Assembly (NCBI GenBank): GCA_009801085.1 | Contig: VNWV01000001.1 | Coordinates: forward strand, 5,146,001 to 5,210,000 | Direction of reading: 5' to 3' | Source of the DNA: Lasiodiplodia sp. COLG20 | Lineage: Eukaryota; Ascomycota; Dothideomycetes; Botryosphaeriales; Botryosphaeriaceae | DNA: 64,000 bases | Shown here: piece after piece, positions 20,312 through 32,539 of the stretch | How positions within the stretch are numbered: the first letter of the stretch is position 1 | Layout of the letters: every line of letters begins with the position of its first letter | Made by a program: the position numbers and the translations under genes | The notes under the pieces: generated by a model | Seen by the model: the letters and a program-made list of their open reading frames with translations, nothing else | Database searches by the model: none | Told to the model about the DNA's origin: nothing

Positions 20312-21554
20312 AGTGACAGGAGAGGATTCAATGAGGACGGGATGGGAACAGAATTGCGTGATTACTACTGGTGACTCCACGCCAGCGGAGTCGGTAGAGT
20401 GCCGAATGAGGAAATTGGGGTTAGAGGATGGTGGGCTGGGGAGCGGCTGATGGGGTGGTCAGTCCGCACAGCGGTGATGTGTGCGAGGGCGGCCGCGTCG
20501 CGATGGCGCAACGAGGCTTCAAACGTCTCGCGGAAGGAGGGAAAGGGATTTGGAAGCAAGCTACTTTGCCTGAGGATCCGGGCTGGGTGATATGGAGTTG
20601 CTGGACTGCCAGTTACAAGCCAGGCCTTCTGCCTTGCGCACGGAGCAAGCCCGCGACACCGCGACACCGCGGTGTCCTATTCTGGCATGGGGCCGCTGCG
20701 GCCAACCGTGGCCGGCTCGCTGCGCCTCGAGTCGTAGGAATCGCCGGCCACTTTTTAACATTCCCGGCCGCCGCTCCGCATTCCGCCGGCTTTCGGTCAG
20801 CGCTAGTGAGCATGAGTCATCCAGTTTGACCACTCATAGCGTGCTGGCGCGTCCGTGCTGACAGGGAGGCTTTGCGGCCGAACAACACCGCCCGCGCTCG
20901 AATGGAACGGTGTCGCTAAACCGGAAGGCTTATTTTGGGGTAGCTCCCTGATGGTGGGTTGAGACTGGGGAAAACAGCGACTGACCACTTGACCAGCGGT
21001 GGAGGCTAGGGCTTGCCAGGCCTGCGATCGCCGTCATGGATTGCATCCTGGCCACTTGCATGCATCTGCGCCTTGCACCTGGGCTGGGGCACTGCGCCAA
21101 GAGGCCTGAAGAGTGACCCGTAGCTTGGCTGAGCCCCAGTGCCGAATCATGAGATTGACAACAGGCCAGCAGGCTCCGCAGATTTGCTTGTGCTTGCCCT
21201 GACCCGGACCAGCATGGGCTCGCTTATCGTCACGATCTCCGTCATTTGGCAGCACATGGCGCAGTCGACACCCTTGAGAACTTCTGTTAGTTAGCTCTGC
21301 CAAAGAGTTCAACTTGGATACGTCTCGTGAACGAATGCAACTGAGTTTTACTGAAGATGAAAAGCCTCGCATTCCCAAACCTCATCCACTTTGCTTTTAT
21401 TCCCATGAGAAACTAATACAGAAATTTGCCAAAAAGCCGCGCCCACTATAGTCAAAAGGCTCCCGGATCAGCGTTGTCGTACATTTCCATTTTGGTTGGT
21501 CCAGCCACTATCGCCATGCATCCCCTCATGTCGTCGGTGTTTGTTGGAAGCCAC
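20312..21554. other. Intergenic, promoter of half-zinc-cluster gene
   Basis: GC-rich 5' side followed by the ILV5 3' end. Holds a 14-base perfect palindrome, listed separately. No gene recognised. Confidence 0.45.
20663..20676. repeat. 14-base perfect palindrome with adjacent direct repeat
   Basis: GACACCGCGGTGTC is a perfect inverted repeat. The octamer GCGACACC also occurs twice in tandem at 20653-20668. It lies 350 bases upstream of the half-zinc-cluster gene. It could be a site for a dimeric regulator, but could be chance in GC-rich DNA. Confidence 0.4.
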
Positions 21555-22986
21555 TTAGTTGTTCTCGGGGCGGAGGGAACTAGAAGTCTTGTTAGCCTAC
21601 GATTGGCGTCAAAGATGCGAACAGGTCACTTACCGGACGGCCTTGCCAGCCCTCCAGATCTCGAGGTCGCGGATCTCCTGCATCTCCTTCTCGTACAGCT
21701 CGCGGTAGTCGGCGCGGCCGTTGTAGTCAAGCGACCTCTGGGTCTCGCTGCCGTTGGCAACAGAGTCGTACAGGTCGTTGAAGACGGGCTTGAGGGCCTC
21801 CTGGAACCTCTTGCTCCAGTCGATAGCACCACGGCGGGCGGTGGTGGAGCAGGCAGCGTACATGTAGTCCATGCCGTTGGCACCGATGAGCGGGTACAGG
21901 CTCTGGGTGGCCTCCTCAACGGTCTCGTTGAAAGCCTCGCTGGGGCTGTGGCCGCGCTCGCGGAGAACCTCGTACTGGGCGAGGAACATACCGTGGATAC
22001 CGCCCATCAGGCAGCCACGCTCACCGTAGAGGTCAGAGTAGACCTCCTTCTCGAAGGTGGTCTTGTAGAGGTAGCCGGAGCCGACGGCAACACCGAGGGC
22101 AACGGCCTTCTCCTCAGCCTTACCGGTCACGTCCTGGTAGACGGCAACGGACGAGTTGATACCACGGCCCTCCTTGAAGAGGGAGCGGACGGTGCGGCCG
22201 GAGCCCTTGGGGGCGACGAGGATGACATCAATGTCAGTGGGAACCTCGACCTTGGTCAGGTCCTTGAAGACGGGAGAGAAGCCGTGGGAGAAGTAGAGGG
22301 TCTGAATCTTGCATCAGCTCATGCCGCTCATGCCATCAGGATTGGATCAGTTTACCTTGCCCTTGGTGAGCTGGGGCTTGATGTGGGGCCAGGTCTCAGA
22401 CTGGGCGGCATCGGAGAGCAGGTTCATGATGATGGTACCACGGGAGATGGCCTCATCGACATCGAAGAGGTTCTTGCCGGGGACCCAGCCATCCTGCTCG
22501 GCCTCCTTCCACGAGGCGCCGTTCTTGCGAACACCAATGATGACGTTCAGGCCGTTGTCACGGAGGTTGAGACCCTGACCGTGGCCCTGAGAACCGTAGC
22601 CAATGAGGGCGAGGGTGTCGTTCTTGAAGTAGTCCTGCGACGCGGGTTAGGAGCTTGTTGACCCTGAGGAATGTAAGTGCCTTACGTGGAGCTTCTCCCT
22701 CGGCCAGTCATCACGCTCTGCAAGCTACAAGTTAGTCTTCGGCGCCAGCGGGAGGCGTGTTTAGCAGCAGCATACCGTAGACGACCTCCTTGGTGCCAGC
22801 GAAGTCAATGGTCTTCATGCCACGGGTCTGCTGCTTGGGCATGGAGACAGCCGCGCGGGGGGCAGCGGCGACGGCGCCCTTGGTGGCAGCATTGAGAGCA
22901 GACACGAAGGTGCGGCGCTGGACGGCAGGAGCGGCCAATTGCCTGGCGGAGGCGCGGAGGGCCCTGGAGGCGGTGCGGGAGGCCAT
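21555..22986 (-). CDS. ILV5: Ketol-acid reductoisomerase, mitochondrial
   Basis: Second common step of valine/isoleucine synthesis: NADPH-dependent isomeroreduction of acetolactate/acetohydroxybutyrate in mitochondria. Exons: 22776-22986, 22686-22717, 22356-22634, 21634-22301, 21555-21579; 404 residues. The N-terminus (Arg/Ala/Ser-rich, about 50 residues) is a mitochondrial presequence. The NADPH motif GYGSQGHGQGLNLRDNG begins the Rossmann domain. The all-helical C-terminal domain carries the DLYGERGCLMGG and EEATQSLYP blocks with the Mg-binding acidic residues. The final exon encodes just SLRPENN. Exon 2 is only 32 bases. A CpcA/Gcn4 element lies upstream (see 23176). Confidence 0.95.
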
Positions 22987-23649
22987 TGTGAGGATAAGCA
23001 GCTAAGAGAGTGCTTGGGGATGAGGGGAGAGGATGGGATGTGGTGGTTAGGTGGTGATGAGCAATAATCTGGGGACTTGTGAATTCTCTCGCGTAGTGCG
23101 CCCGAGCTCAGCGACATCGGAGCGCCAGGGTCTGTGTCACGTGCGTCCAATACCAGGCGCCGCATTTGCCAGTTGTGAGTCAGGCTCGATAGCACTGCCG
23201 AATTGCAATTTGTCCCGGCGTTAATAATTGTGGGCGCGGCCCGCTTGCAATCAAGAGCCGAGCATTCTCAGCGCCCGGCGGCATCTTCGCCGCGATGCCT
23301 ACCTGCCAATTAAGGGAATTAGCTCGAAGGCGGTCCAACTCCGGCCTGCGCGGGCTCGTCTTGCGGCTCCTTGTTGAGAACTGATATGCTGAGCACCATG
23401 TGAACCGTGAGGCGTTGCGCGCCTGGTGTGGACCATTTCTAAGACCCGCGACTCTCAGGAACGGCGTCTTCGGCTGCCGATGCATCTCTCATTGGATCTT
23501 ATTGGTATATGTACTCTAGTCATTCGTAACACCCAGCCGCTGGTGCTAGCCGTAGGAAGCCCAGCAATCCCATGCAAGTACGCCAGCTCCTGATACGCCC
23601 CGCCCAAAATGCTCGCTCGCACCGTGTATAGAACGTTTGCCTCTCCTGC
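22987..23649. other. Intergenic, ILV5 promoter and UBC12 3' end
   Basis: Holds one TGAGTCA element (listed separately). Otherwise no gene recognised; the open frames are not domain-like. Confidence 0.5.
23176..23182 (-). promoter_or_regulatory. CpcA/Gcn4-type element upstream of ILV5
   Basis: TGAGTCA, a perfect Gcn4/CpcA/CPC1 binding core, lies 190 bases upstream of the ILV5 start codon. Cross-pathway control of branched-chain amino-acid genes by this regulator is well established in fungi. A seven-base match can occur by chance; the gene context raises the odds. Confidence 0.6.
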
Positions 23650-24371
23650 TCACTTCATCAGCACGCGGTCGAAGGTCTGCCCTCTGACCTGACCACCAGT
23701 CATCGATGCGCGCACGTTGCGCTTGAAGCCTTCTCTGTTCGACTTGAGGTCCTCGGCAGCTTCTTTGTTCAGCGGGTCTGACGCGTTGGGCTCAAGGAAG
23801 AGGAACTATTCCATGTTAGCGCGGGCTTTACAATCCAGCAGTATTCGTGCCCACACACCTGCAGGCCGACAATGACAGCGTTCAGGTTGAGCACCGGTTT
23901 CCAATCCTCGCGCAGAATATTTAGGCAGACGTTGCCCTCCAGATCAATGTTGGGGTGGTAGATCTTCTGGGTGCACTTGACCTTCGGCGGGTCGTGGGGG
24001 AAGTTCTGGTTGATGGCGAAGTTGAAGTTGAAGCGGCCGCCTTTGTACATGCCCTCGTCGGGCTCGATGGTGAGGACAAAGTTGAGGATATCGTCAGGGT
24101 TGGGGAACTCGGTCTTCATCGTTGAGCCTAGTGAGAGCTCCGAGAGGTCTGCAGCGGGAAGAAGTGAGTTTATGTTCCGCTGGCATGCGTAAGTGCTCGC
24201 ACCTTTCTGCACACGCAGCTGAGCAGCCGTGACCTTCTTCTTCTTCTGGCCTGCAGCAGCATTCTCCTCTTGCTGCTGCTTCTGCTTCTGCTCAAGTTGT
24301 CAGCGGCCTAGCCAGACAAGTATTCTCGCAGATTTGGATGGTCGGCGAACCATAGACCATATCTTGAGCAT
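23650..24371 (-). CDS. UBC12: NEDD8-conjugating enzyme E2 (Ubc12)
   Basis: Transfers NEDD8/Rub1 to cullins, activating SCF-type ubiquitin ligases. Exons: 24351-24371, 24203-24287, 23859-24148, 23650-23805; 183 residues. The N-terminal MLKIWSM with a Lys/Gln-rich extension is the Ubc12-specific docking tail for the NEDD8 E1. The UBC fold follows: the [16 protein letters not shown] block, the [19 protein letters not shown] active site with catalytic Cys, and [17 protein letters not shown]. The first donor is GTTCGC, unusual, but it is the only one that gives MLKIWSM joined to the KQKQQQ tail. Strongly conserved and secure. Confidence 0.93.
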
Positions 24372-25320
24372 GATGGGCGAGGTAGTGCCTTGTCGGCGGC
24401 GGCGGCGGAGGTTGCGGCGAAGATCGGAGTTGAAGTGCGACAAGATCGGGAAAAGCAGCGGCTCAGCAAAGAGAAGCAGAATATAGTGGGCGGCGGTTTT
24501 GAAGAGCGTCGCACTACTACTGCGCTTGTGAGTAGGAGAGGAGGGTGTGGCGGGAGGTATAAGTGGCGGAGGTGTTCTACGCGCTGTGTCGGGCGTTGGA
24601 GACTCTTCGGCGCCAAGACTGTCGTCAGGGCTCCGATGGAGGGGCTCCCGCGTCGCCGCCTAATCGCCCAGGCAGCACTGGCACCGCAACCCACACCTAC
24701 CCCCATATCCCCAGTGGTACAGCAGGATAGGAAGTCGGATGGGGAGGCGCGTAGGAGTCCACGTCATCTGTTACGTATTACGGTCAACGATGATGTCCGA
24801 ACTAGACCTTCGACTCCCCCCTCCCACTTAACTGCAACAGTCGTTGAACGAACGGACCTTTGCATGGCTGACATGGTTCCAGCGGGACGGTTCGAGATTA
24901 CCCGGAGTATGGTTCTGCCCCCGCACCTTTGAAATAATCGTTGTTATTCATCCTAGACAATGCTTAAGAAGCGATGACGAAATAGCATCTTGGACTGTTA
25001 TCCTCTCATTGGATTAAATCGGGTGTACATACATGGCTGTTGTGAAATTGACTTAGCCAAGCACTCCGCCCGGACGCTTGGAGTGTTCAAGCTTTGGCTC
25101 GAACTTTTTTTTTTTTTTCTGAAATCTCTCATACCAACTAAATTGCCCCTTTGACATCATGGATGCTGCTGTAATTTCAAGTTCACCGTCTCATATTCTC
25201 TAGAGAAGCTTCCAACATTTGGTCCTCATGGGGTTTCAATCAGTGTAATGTTTTTCCACTTTTAGTCAAAAGCCTACTCTACGGCATCCGGCCCACGGGA
25301 GGCTGCATTTGAGTCTGACT
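24372..25320. other. Intergenic, no gene recognised
   Basis: UBC12 promoter side and 3' flank of the DUF218 gene. A poly-T tract of 13 or more bases lies near 25107. One open frame at 24390-24932 (plus strand) has no domain-like content. Confidence 0.45.
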
Positions 25321-26220
25321 TTATACTTGACACCATGGCAGGTTGCCACAGTATAGCGCTTGACCATCTTCACCACCGTTGTACCTCAAAAGCTCTCCAA
25401 CTTCTTGTTCCATTCCAGCGCTCAGCGCGTCGAGGGTAATGTCTTGCCAGCCTCGTTGAATTCGTTTCTGTCTTAATGGATCACGTGTCCCATACAGATC
25501 CCGTGTCCATGGGAGGAAGCCCCGTTGTTTTTCACCATTTTTAGTGTCATTGAATTCCTCCTCTAAGCCTCTGTTAATCTCGTTAAGGCTGAGGATTACA
25601 GGAAGCAACTCACCAGACATGACCGGATCAATACCCTGCACCCTAATGCGGTCTGACGGCCAGCGAATCGCCTTGGCGTGAGACATCTGCCATGTATTAG
25701 AGACCGTTTCTTTTTCTAGATGTGTTTGCTGTCTCACCAAAAACCTCTCGGTTTTGAATGCATGCGTAATGATTTGGACTGTTTCAGGATATCTGCCGGT
25801 TGCCTTCTTGAAGCACAAAACAGAGAAGAGCAAATTCTGGTAGCTGTCAGTGGCATGTTCCTCCAGTAATATCCTTGATCCAAGAAGATTTTCGTAAGAT
25901 CCAGAATGGCCAGAAGTTTTGGTAAGAGCCACAGCCGCCCTGAAATAACTCCGGGCCTCACTGAGGCGAATAGAACTGGCCGTGTAGCCCCCGGAAAATA
26001 CCAAGATGCTGTTATCCTTGTTGGCGCCGAACGATAAAGTTTTCAATCCCGCTTGAATGTGGTCCAGGAATGTTTCATGCTCGCCTGGTTTATGGCCACA
26101 TGGTTGCTGAAATGACTGTAAGTTCCACTGCTGCGGGGAGTACACATCACAGTCGTCGGCCTCAGGGTCGCCAAGGAAGTGAGCGTGGCATGCCACTACT
26201 ACAAGGTGTGTGTACGGCAT
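25321..26220 (-). CDS. DUF218-domain protein
   Basis: Intronless frame of 299 codons from the first ATG; an upstream TTG extends the frame only nominally. Hydrophobic strand LVVVACHAHFL opens an alpha/beta fold. Other blocks typical of DUF218 (SanA/YdcF-like) follow: SILVFSGGYT, a Glu/His-containing EEHATDSYQNLLFS, and IITHAFKTERF. DUF218 proteins in bacteria are envelope-associated; fungal relatives have no known activity. No signal peptide or membrane anchor is visible from this start, so a short upstream exon could be missing. Neighbours give no functional hint. Confidence 0.75.
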   Translation of the reverse strand: MPYTHLVVVACHAHFLGDPEADDCDVYSPQQWNLQSFQQPCGHKPGEHETFLDHIQAGLKTLSFGANKDNSILVFSGGYTASSIRLSEARSYFRAAVALTKTSGHSGSYENLLGSRILLEEHATDSYQNLLFSVLCFKKATGRYPETVQIITHAFKTERFLVRQQTHLEKETVSNTWQMSHAKAIRWPSDRIRVQGIDPVMSGELLPVILSLNEINRGLEEEFNDTKNGEKQRGFLPWTRDLYGTRDPLRQKRIQRGWQDITLDALSAGMEQEVGELLRYNGGEDGQALYCGNLPWCQV

Positions 26221-28099
26221 TTTCCGACGAACTGATGCCGTGAAGAAACCTTGGGATTGCAAGTAGTTCTGCCATGGTGAAAGTCAGCGCGGTTCGAAGA
26301 ATGGGTGCGAGCAAGAGGCTGCACATATCTAACTGTCGGCAAAGGCAAGTCAGCAAGGAGTAACCCTTCGGCAAGAAATGGATATAGCACGGACAACATG
26401 GACATGGCCCGAAAGGGGAAAGTCGAAGTGCGCTTGAAGAATGGAAACTGTTTTGGGAAGTGGTGATGTTGATCTGAATGCTTCTAAGATGAATGCTCCA
26501 ACTGCCGACGCGCAACTATTTTTGAATGATCCCCGATCCGGGCTCCGTAGAGATCATTCCCAGGACAACGCGCGCAAGCCGTCGCCTGTTGCAGATTATT
26601 GGACTTGACGTAGAAACTCGTGGGCTACGATCCAGATCTATACGGCGGTTCGAACGCCTGGACCCCGACACCCGAGCTTCGCAAACGGCAAGCTTCGCGC
26701 CGGATGTTTAAAAGAGGGGCCAGCGGGCGCCCAGTGCTGCGGTGACGTGCGCAGCCGCATTGGACGACAGTCCAACAGAATAGTGGATGGTGGATTATAT
26801 GTTTTGACTGCATTTCGGCAGCTGAAGCATTCTCCTGAGGAAGCGGACGCCGGCCGGAAAGGGGAACGGTTCATTTGGGCGCATCTCTCTGGTCTGCACA
26901 CACATCCGAAAGTGTAGGCGGGGGCTTGGGCTTAGTGGATGTTGGATGGGAGAGAGGCGAGTTGGAAGGATCTCCTGGTACCCGCCGTGGCTGAACTTCA
27001 GCCACACTGCTGACTGTACGTACCGGACGCTCACCGCCAAAACAGAGCACGACGTCGCAACACGCAGAGGCAGGCGAAGAGTGCAAAGGGCAGCGACAGC
27101 TCTGCCTTATCACCCCGTTGCGAGGATAGGCGCCCGCTCCCGGATACGATAGGGCTACCACAGGGCCGAAACGCTAGTGGTGAGGAGAAGGCCAATGGCC
27201 GGCGAGAGGGCCAGGGAGAGAGGGTTCCAGCGGTGGGATTTTCACCAACGCGGCAGCAGAATGGCCGAGCTGGATCGTATTTGTCGCGATGAAATTGCGG
27301 GCAGACTCGCAGGGGCTGAAGCGTAAGCTGATTGACGCCGGTGCTACATCACAGACACGAGGCAGAGGCTCCGCTCCCCACCGCCGGTCTTCGCAATCAC
27401 AGCGGCGGCCACGCTCGCCCCAGCGGCCGCGCAGCGCGCCGGAGTGGAGCGCGCGGTCATGCAGGCGCGCGAGAAGGCCGCCGGCCGGGGCGGGCGACGA
27501 CGGCGGCGCAGAACACAGGGGAGGCCGGCGCGCGCTGCGGTGTGGTTCGCTGGCAGCGTAGTCGCCGCGTCCGCCAGCGTGCTCAGCCACGCGCGCTCGG
27601 GCGGGCGCGGTATCGATACGCTGGAAGCGGAAAAGGAGAGAGGCGAGCGGCCAGTGCGTCCTTCTGGAAGTTAAGGGTGACAATGTTTACGCACCACACC
27701 GATCCATGCGCCGCAGGGTGTGCTATTCTTGGAGACAAAGGCATGCGCCCACTGCTGCAGCAACGCGCGCGCTGGCAGTGGCAGAGAAGCATTAAAGAAC
27801 GGCGGCGGTGGCGTGCGCGCCCAGGAAGGTGTCTCTGCTTCCCTGTTTCGCGCGGCAGCCCAGCTGCATCTCTAAGAAGCGTTGTTGCCCTGGTTGCCTG
27901 ACAAGCGTGCGCTTGAAACGAGCCTGCAGTCGCTACAGCCCGCCTCCTCCTCTGGTCTTCTCCACACCGACCGAGTCGCGCTGATCCCAGCCCAAAATCT
28001 CTCCCTAACCTCTGCCTCCCTATTAAAAAGCTCGCTCCTCTCCTCATCACACAAAGATCATCCCCGCGCGTCTCCCTTTCTCAAGCGCGCACGCACATC
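26221..28099. other. Long upstream region of chitin synthase
   Basis: About 1.9 kb between divergently transcribed genes. The part at roughly 27200-27800 is very rich in CpG and GCGC. The final 170 bases are pyrimidine-rich, ending in a CT/AC-rich leader before the start codon. Overlapping frames on both strands look like composition artefacts. No specific regulatory motif identified. Confidence 0.45.
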
Positions 28100-31075
28100 A
28101 TGAGCTACCACCAGGCAGGGGGTAATGGCTACGGCGAGAGCCACCATCTAAATGACATGTCGCGTCCGGGTGACCATGTTTGTCCACACCATCTGACCCT
28201 TAGTCCCTCCTTCAGCTAACTCCCCATAGCCCGACGCTGCCTACGAGGGTGATTCTTTGCTTCACCCCAACCCTACCGGTGCGAGAGAAGGTAACCCATC
28301 CCGCCGCACCCACCCCCCGACTGCTTTCTGACCGGTCTGCAGGCCCTTTCGACGACCCTTCGCACGACGGCCATATGCAAGCCCCGCCGCGCCCCGTGTC
28401 GGCTTACAGCCTGACGGAAACCTACGCCGATGGCTCCAGCTCTGGCACGCCCTACGGCTACGACCAGAACGGATACAATGCGGCTGATGATGTCTACGGC
28501 GGCACCGATGCCGCGCAGCAGTTTGGCGTAGGCCAGGACCGCGCTGCCTCGCCCTACAGCAGGAGCGAGACGAGCTCCACCGAGGCCTGGCGTCAGCGCC
28601 AGCAGCCCGGCGGTGCCGCCGGCGGCCTGAAGCGTGCTGCCACGCGTAAGGTCCGCCTCGTCCAGGGTGCCGTTCTGAGTGCCGATTATCCTGTGCCTTC
28701 GGCCATTCAGAATGCCATCCAGGCCAAGTACCGCAATGACCTGGAGAGCGGCAGTGAGGAGTTCACCCACATGCGCTGTAAGCCCACTCGATCCCTACTT
28801 TTTTGCAGCCCCCAATGTCTAACGCGCGTCCAGACACGGCCGCTACCTGCGACCCCAACGATTTCACGCTGAAGAACGGTTACAATCTGCGTCCGGCTAT
28901 GTACAACCGTCACACCGAACTGCTGATCGCCGTCACCTACTACAACGAAGACAAGGTCTTGACTGCCAGAACGCTGCACGGTGTTATGCAGAACATCCGT
29001 GACATCGTCAACCTGAAGAAGTCCGAGTTCTGGAACAAGGGTGGTCCCGCTTGGCAAAAGATTGTCGTCTGCTTGGTTTTCGATGGTATCGATCCTTGCG
29101 ACAAGGGCACGCTCGACGTCCTCGCAACCATCGGTATCTACCAGGACGGTGTCATGAAGAGGGATATCGACGGAAAGGAGACGACTGCACACATTTTCGA
29201 ATACACGACCCAGCTGTCCGTTACCCCGAACCAGCAGCTGATCCGCCCCCACGACGACAGCTCCAGCACCCTCCCCCCTGTCCAGATGATGTTCTGTCTG
29301 AAGCAGAAGAACACCAAGAAGATCAACTCCCACCGTTGGCTCTTCACTGCTTTCGGCCGCATCCTGAACCCCGAAGTCGTCATTCTGATCGATGCCGGTA
29401 CCAAGCCCGGCCCCAAGTCCCTGCTCGCTCTGTGGGAGGCTTTCTACAACGACAAGGATCTCGGTGGTGCCTGTGGTGAAATTCACGCCATGTTGGGTAA
29501 GGGCTGGAAGAACCTCATCAACCCGCTCGTCGCCGCGCAGAACTTCGAGTACAAGATCAGTAACATTCTCGACAAGCCGCTGGAGTCCTCCTTCGGTTAC
29601 GTCTCTGTGTTGCCTGGTGCTTTCTCGGCCTACCGTTTCCGTGCTATCATGGGTCGTCCGCTGGAGCAGTATTTCCACGGTGACCACACCCTGTCGAAGA
29701 TTCTCGGCAAGAAGGGTATCGAAGGTATGAACATTTTCAAGAAGAACATGTTCTTGGCCGAGGATCGTATTCTCTGTTTCGAACTGGTCGCCAAGGCCGG
29801 CTCCAAGTGGCATCTTACCTACGTCAAGGCCTCCAAGGGTGAAACCGATGTGCCGGAAGGTGCGCCCGAATTCATCGGTCAGCGTCGTCGTTGGCTTAAC
29901 GGTTCGTTCGCTGCCAGTATCTACGCGTTGATGCATTTCAGCCGTATGTACAAGTCTGGCCACAACTTCCTCCGCATGTTCTTCCTGCACATCCAGCTCG
30001 TCTACAACTTCGCGACCCTCTTCGTTACCTGGTTTGCTCTGGCTGCCTACTGGCTCACGACCACCGTCATCATGGACCTTGTCGGTATCCCCGAGTCTGC
30101 AGATGAGTCGAGCAGCGGCACGCAGAAGAACGCCTGGCCTTTCGGCAACACGGTCACGCCCATCTTCAACACGGTTCTCAAGTACGCGTACCTGGCATTC
30201 CTCCTTCTGCAGTTCATTCTCGCGCTCGGTAACCGTCCCAAGGGTTCGCGTTACTCGTATGTCGTGTCGTTCTGCGTCTTCGGTTTGATCCAGCTCTACG
30301 TCGTCATTCTGTCCATGTACCTGGTCGTCCAGGCGTTCACGAGCCCGAACTCGCAGGGTCTTGACACGACCTCGGCGTCTGCCTTCGCTGCGTCGTTCTT
30401 CTCGTCGGATGGTGTTGGTATCATTATCATTGCGCTGGCGGCTACTTTCGGTCTCTACTACATTGCCTCGTTCCTCTACCTGGACCCGTGGCACATGTTC
30501 ACCTCTTTCCCGCAGTACCTGCTGATCGCCTCGTCGTACATCAACATTCTGAACGTCTACGCCTTCTCCAACTGGCACGATGTTTCTTGGGGTACCAAGG
30601 GTTCCGACAAGGCTGATGTCCTGCCCTCTGCCAAGACGGACAACGACGGAAAGCACACGGTCATTGAGGAGCCGGATGTTCCTCAGGCGGATATTGATAG
30701 TCAGTTCGAGCAGACGGTGAAGCGTGCTCTGCAGCCCTTCGTGCCTGAGGTCGAAGACACTGCCAAGACGCTTGACGATTCGTACAAGTCTTTCAGAACT
30801 CACTTGACGACTGCATGGATTTTCTCCAACGCTCTTCTGGCCGTTGTCATTACCAGTGACAACTTCGATAAGTTTGGTTTCACGGTAAGCACTGATTGCA
30901 GAGCGATAACAAAGATCAAAAGCTAACATATTCGCAGTCTGGTGCCTCCCAACGTACGGCGCGCTTCTTCCAGGCCCTGCTGTGGACGACGGCCTTCATG
31001 TCTTTGATTCGTTTCTTCGGCTGCCTGTGGTTCCTGGGCAAGACCGGTATCCTGTGCTGCTTTGCCAGGAGATAG
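28100..31075 (+). CDS. chsB: Chitin synthase, class III
   Basis: Polymerises UDP-GlcNAc into chitin at the plasma membrane of growing hyphae. Exons: 28100-28177, 28230-28278 (or -28290), 28343-28777, 28834-30884, 30938-31075; 916 or 920 residues. The N-terminal region shares [13 protein letters not shown] and [17 protein letters not shown] with Neurospora chs-1 and Aspergillus ChsG, which marks class III. Catalytic motifs are present: [28 protein letters not shown] and [10 protein letters not shown]. At least six hydrophobic segments follow in the C-terminal half, and the protein ends GILCCFARR. Intron 1 uses a GTTTGT donor. Intron 2 has two in-frame donors 12 bases apart, adding or dropping four residues. 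Confidence 0.95.
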
Positions 31076-32539
31076 ACGACAACATTCAAAACGATACCCG
31101 CAATTTCGAAGATTCTTCGGAAGCAGTGCCAATGTCCAAGATCTCAGGCACTGGTACATGCATAGCCATGTGCAATTCAGATCAGCCCCTAGGGAGGAAT
31201 CTAGGCGTGTTGGGTGTTTTCTTTGCTGCTTCCTCTTGTTTTGGTTTTCTCATTTCTGGCATATCTCAGGGGCTCTTGCTTGTTACACATAACGTACTGG
31301 CTGGCCCGGACCTGCAGTCGAGTTATCTCATACACGTTGGAAAAAAACGGGGCGTATAGTCGAACCAGGCCGGTGTCTCCTTTGTATAATCTAGCCATGA
31401 TGAATGTCCGTCGGTTCTCCTCGAAATTCCCAGTTTTGTAGCAGGTGGTGCATTAGCTTTTTCTTTGGCATAGGTAATTTGCGGTCCTTGATATCCCTGG
31501 CTTTCGTCTACTTCAAAGCGCAAGTGATGGTGATCGGCAGGCAGACCCGCCGAGAGAGGGGCCAGGGTGCCATGTCGTAAGATGAAGGCAAAGTCTCGGG
31601 GGCGTTAAGCTTCCCACGGGCGTGCCGTCCGAACCGAGCGGGACGGGGACCGGGACGACCGGTTGGTCATCAGAAGGAGGAGCATGTGGCACGTGGGGAG
31701 CGACTTTTTGGACTGGTCCCACAAGGCTGTGACGCTGGTGGCCGTTGATGGCTGTCGATGCGACCGGGTGATAGCTAGCGAGGCCGACGTTGCCGGGCGG
31801 GAAGAACCCTGACGCATGCTTTTAAGACCGGCATCTCTTACCTTGCTGTGTTTGAAGTTGACCGGAGTTTGATTGTGATCACTGCTCTGTACGAGCCTTC
31901 CTGCATACGTCATAGCGCCAGACGCTCTTTCTTTGCAGCAGCCTGCTCTCTGCCGTTTCAAACAAAGTCAATGGCTGGGATATTTATTTCAATCTATTAC
32001 GAAGTCGTCACAGGCACATTCCATTGCTACACATGGCGTTATTCAACGGGACCGAAGAACAAAGTGCTGATGGAAGCAACCGATCGCTTCTCAAAAGAGG
32101 AACGAGCATCGGTGGTTAGAAGGTAGATTTAAGCTACTTTCAGCAACGCATGCCCGATCTCCGCAGAAGCACGCACGTTTTCAGCCTTAAGAGGTCCCTT
32201 GCTGACTCGGGGGACGTACTATCTGTTTTGTAACGCTTAATCCCACGGGTTGCTCCCGCAGCCGTCCCTTACGTTGCCAAGCCACTCCACGCGCCACAAA
32301 TTATTCCCAGCTCGACGTCGTGAAAAGTAAATAAGCCGTTTCTCGGGCAACCACTATCCGGTAAGTGACTGAAAATATCAACGGTCGGAGGCATCTACCT
32401 GAAGGCTGCAAGCATGCCCTGATGATCTTCAACTAGCAGACGCATCGTCGTCGATCTTTCCACAACACCCCACCATTTGCAAAAAACTAACAACCATTAT
32501 CTCCAGACACCTTAGAACAACAATCGTCCGCCGCCAACA
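31076..32539. other. Intergenic, no gene recognised
   Basis: Chitin synthase 3' region and RIB7 promoter. Unrecognised open frames at 31605-31961 (minus) and 31848-32126 (plus) overlap each other and resemble no family I know. Confidence 0.45.

Noticed and set aside
21426..22661. 411-codon open frame antisense to ILV5
   Set aside because: Same codon-bias artefact; the sense strand has a fully convincing gene.
24390..24932. 180-codon frame on the plus strand upstream of UBC12
   Set aside because: Starts inside the UBC12 5' region, Arg-rich, no homology-like segment.
28707..30929. 740-codon open frame antisense to chitin synthase
   Set aside because: Long but composition-driven; the sense strand encodes a highly conserved enzyme in this interval.
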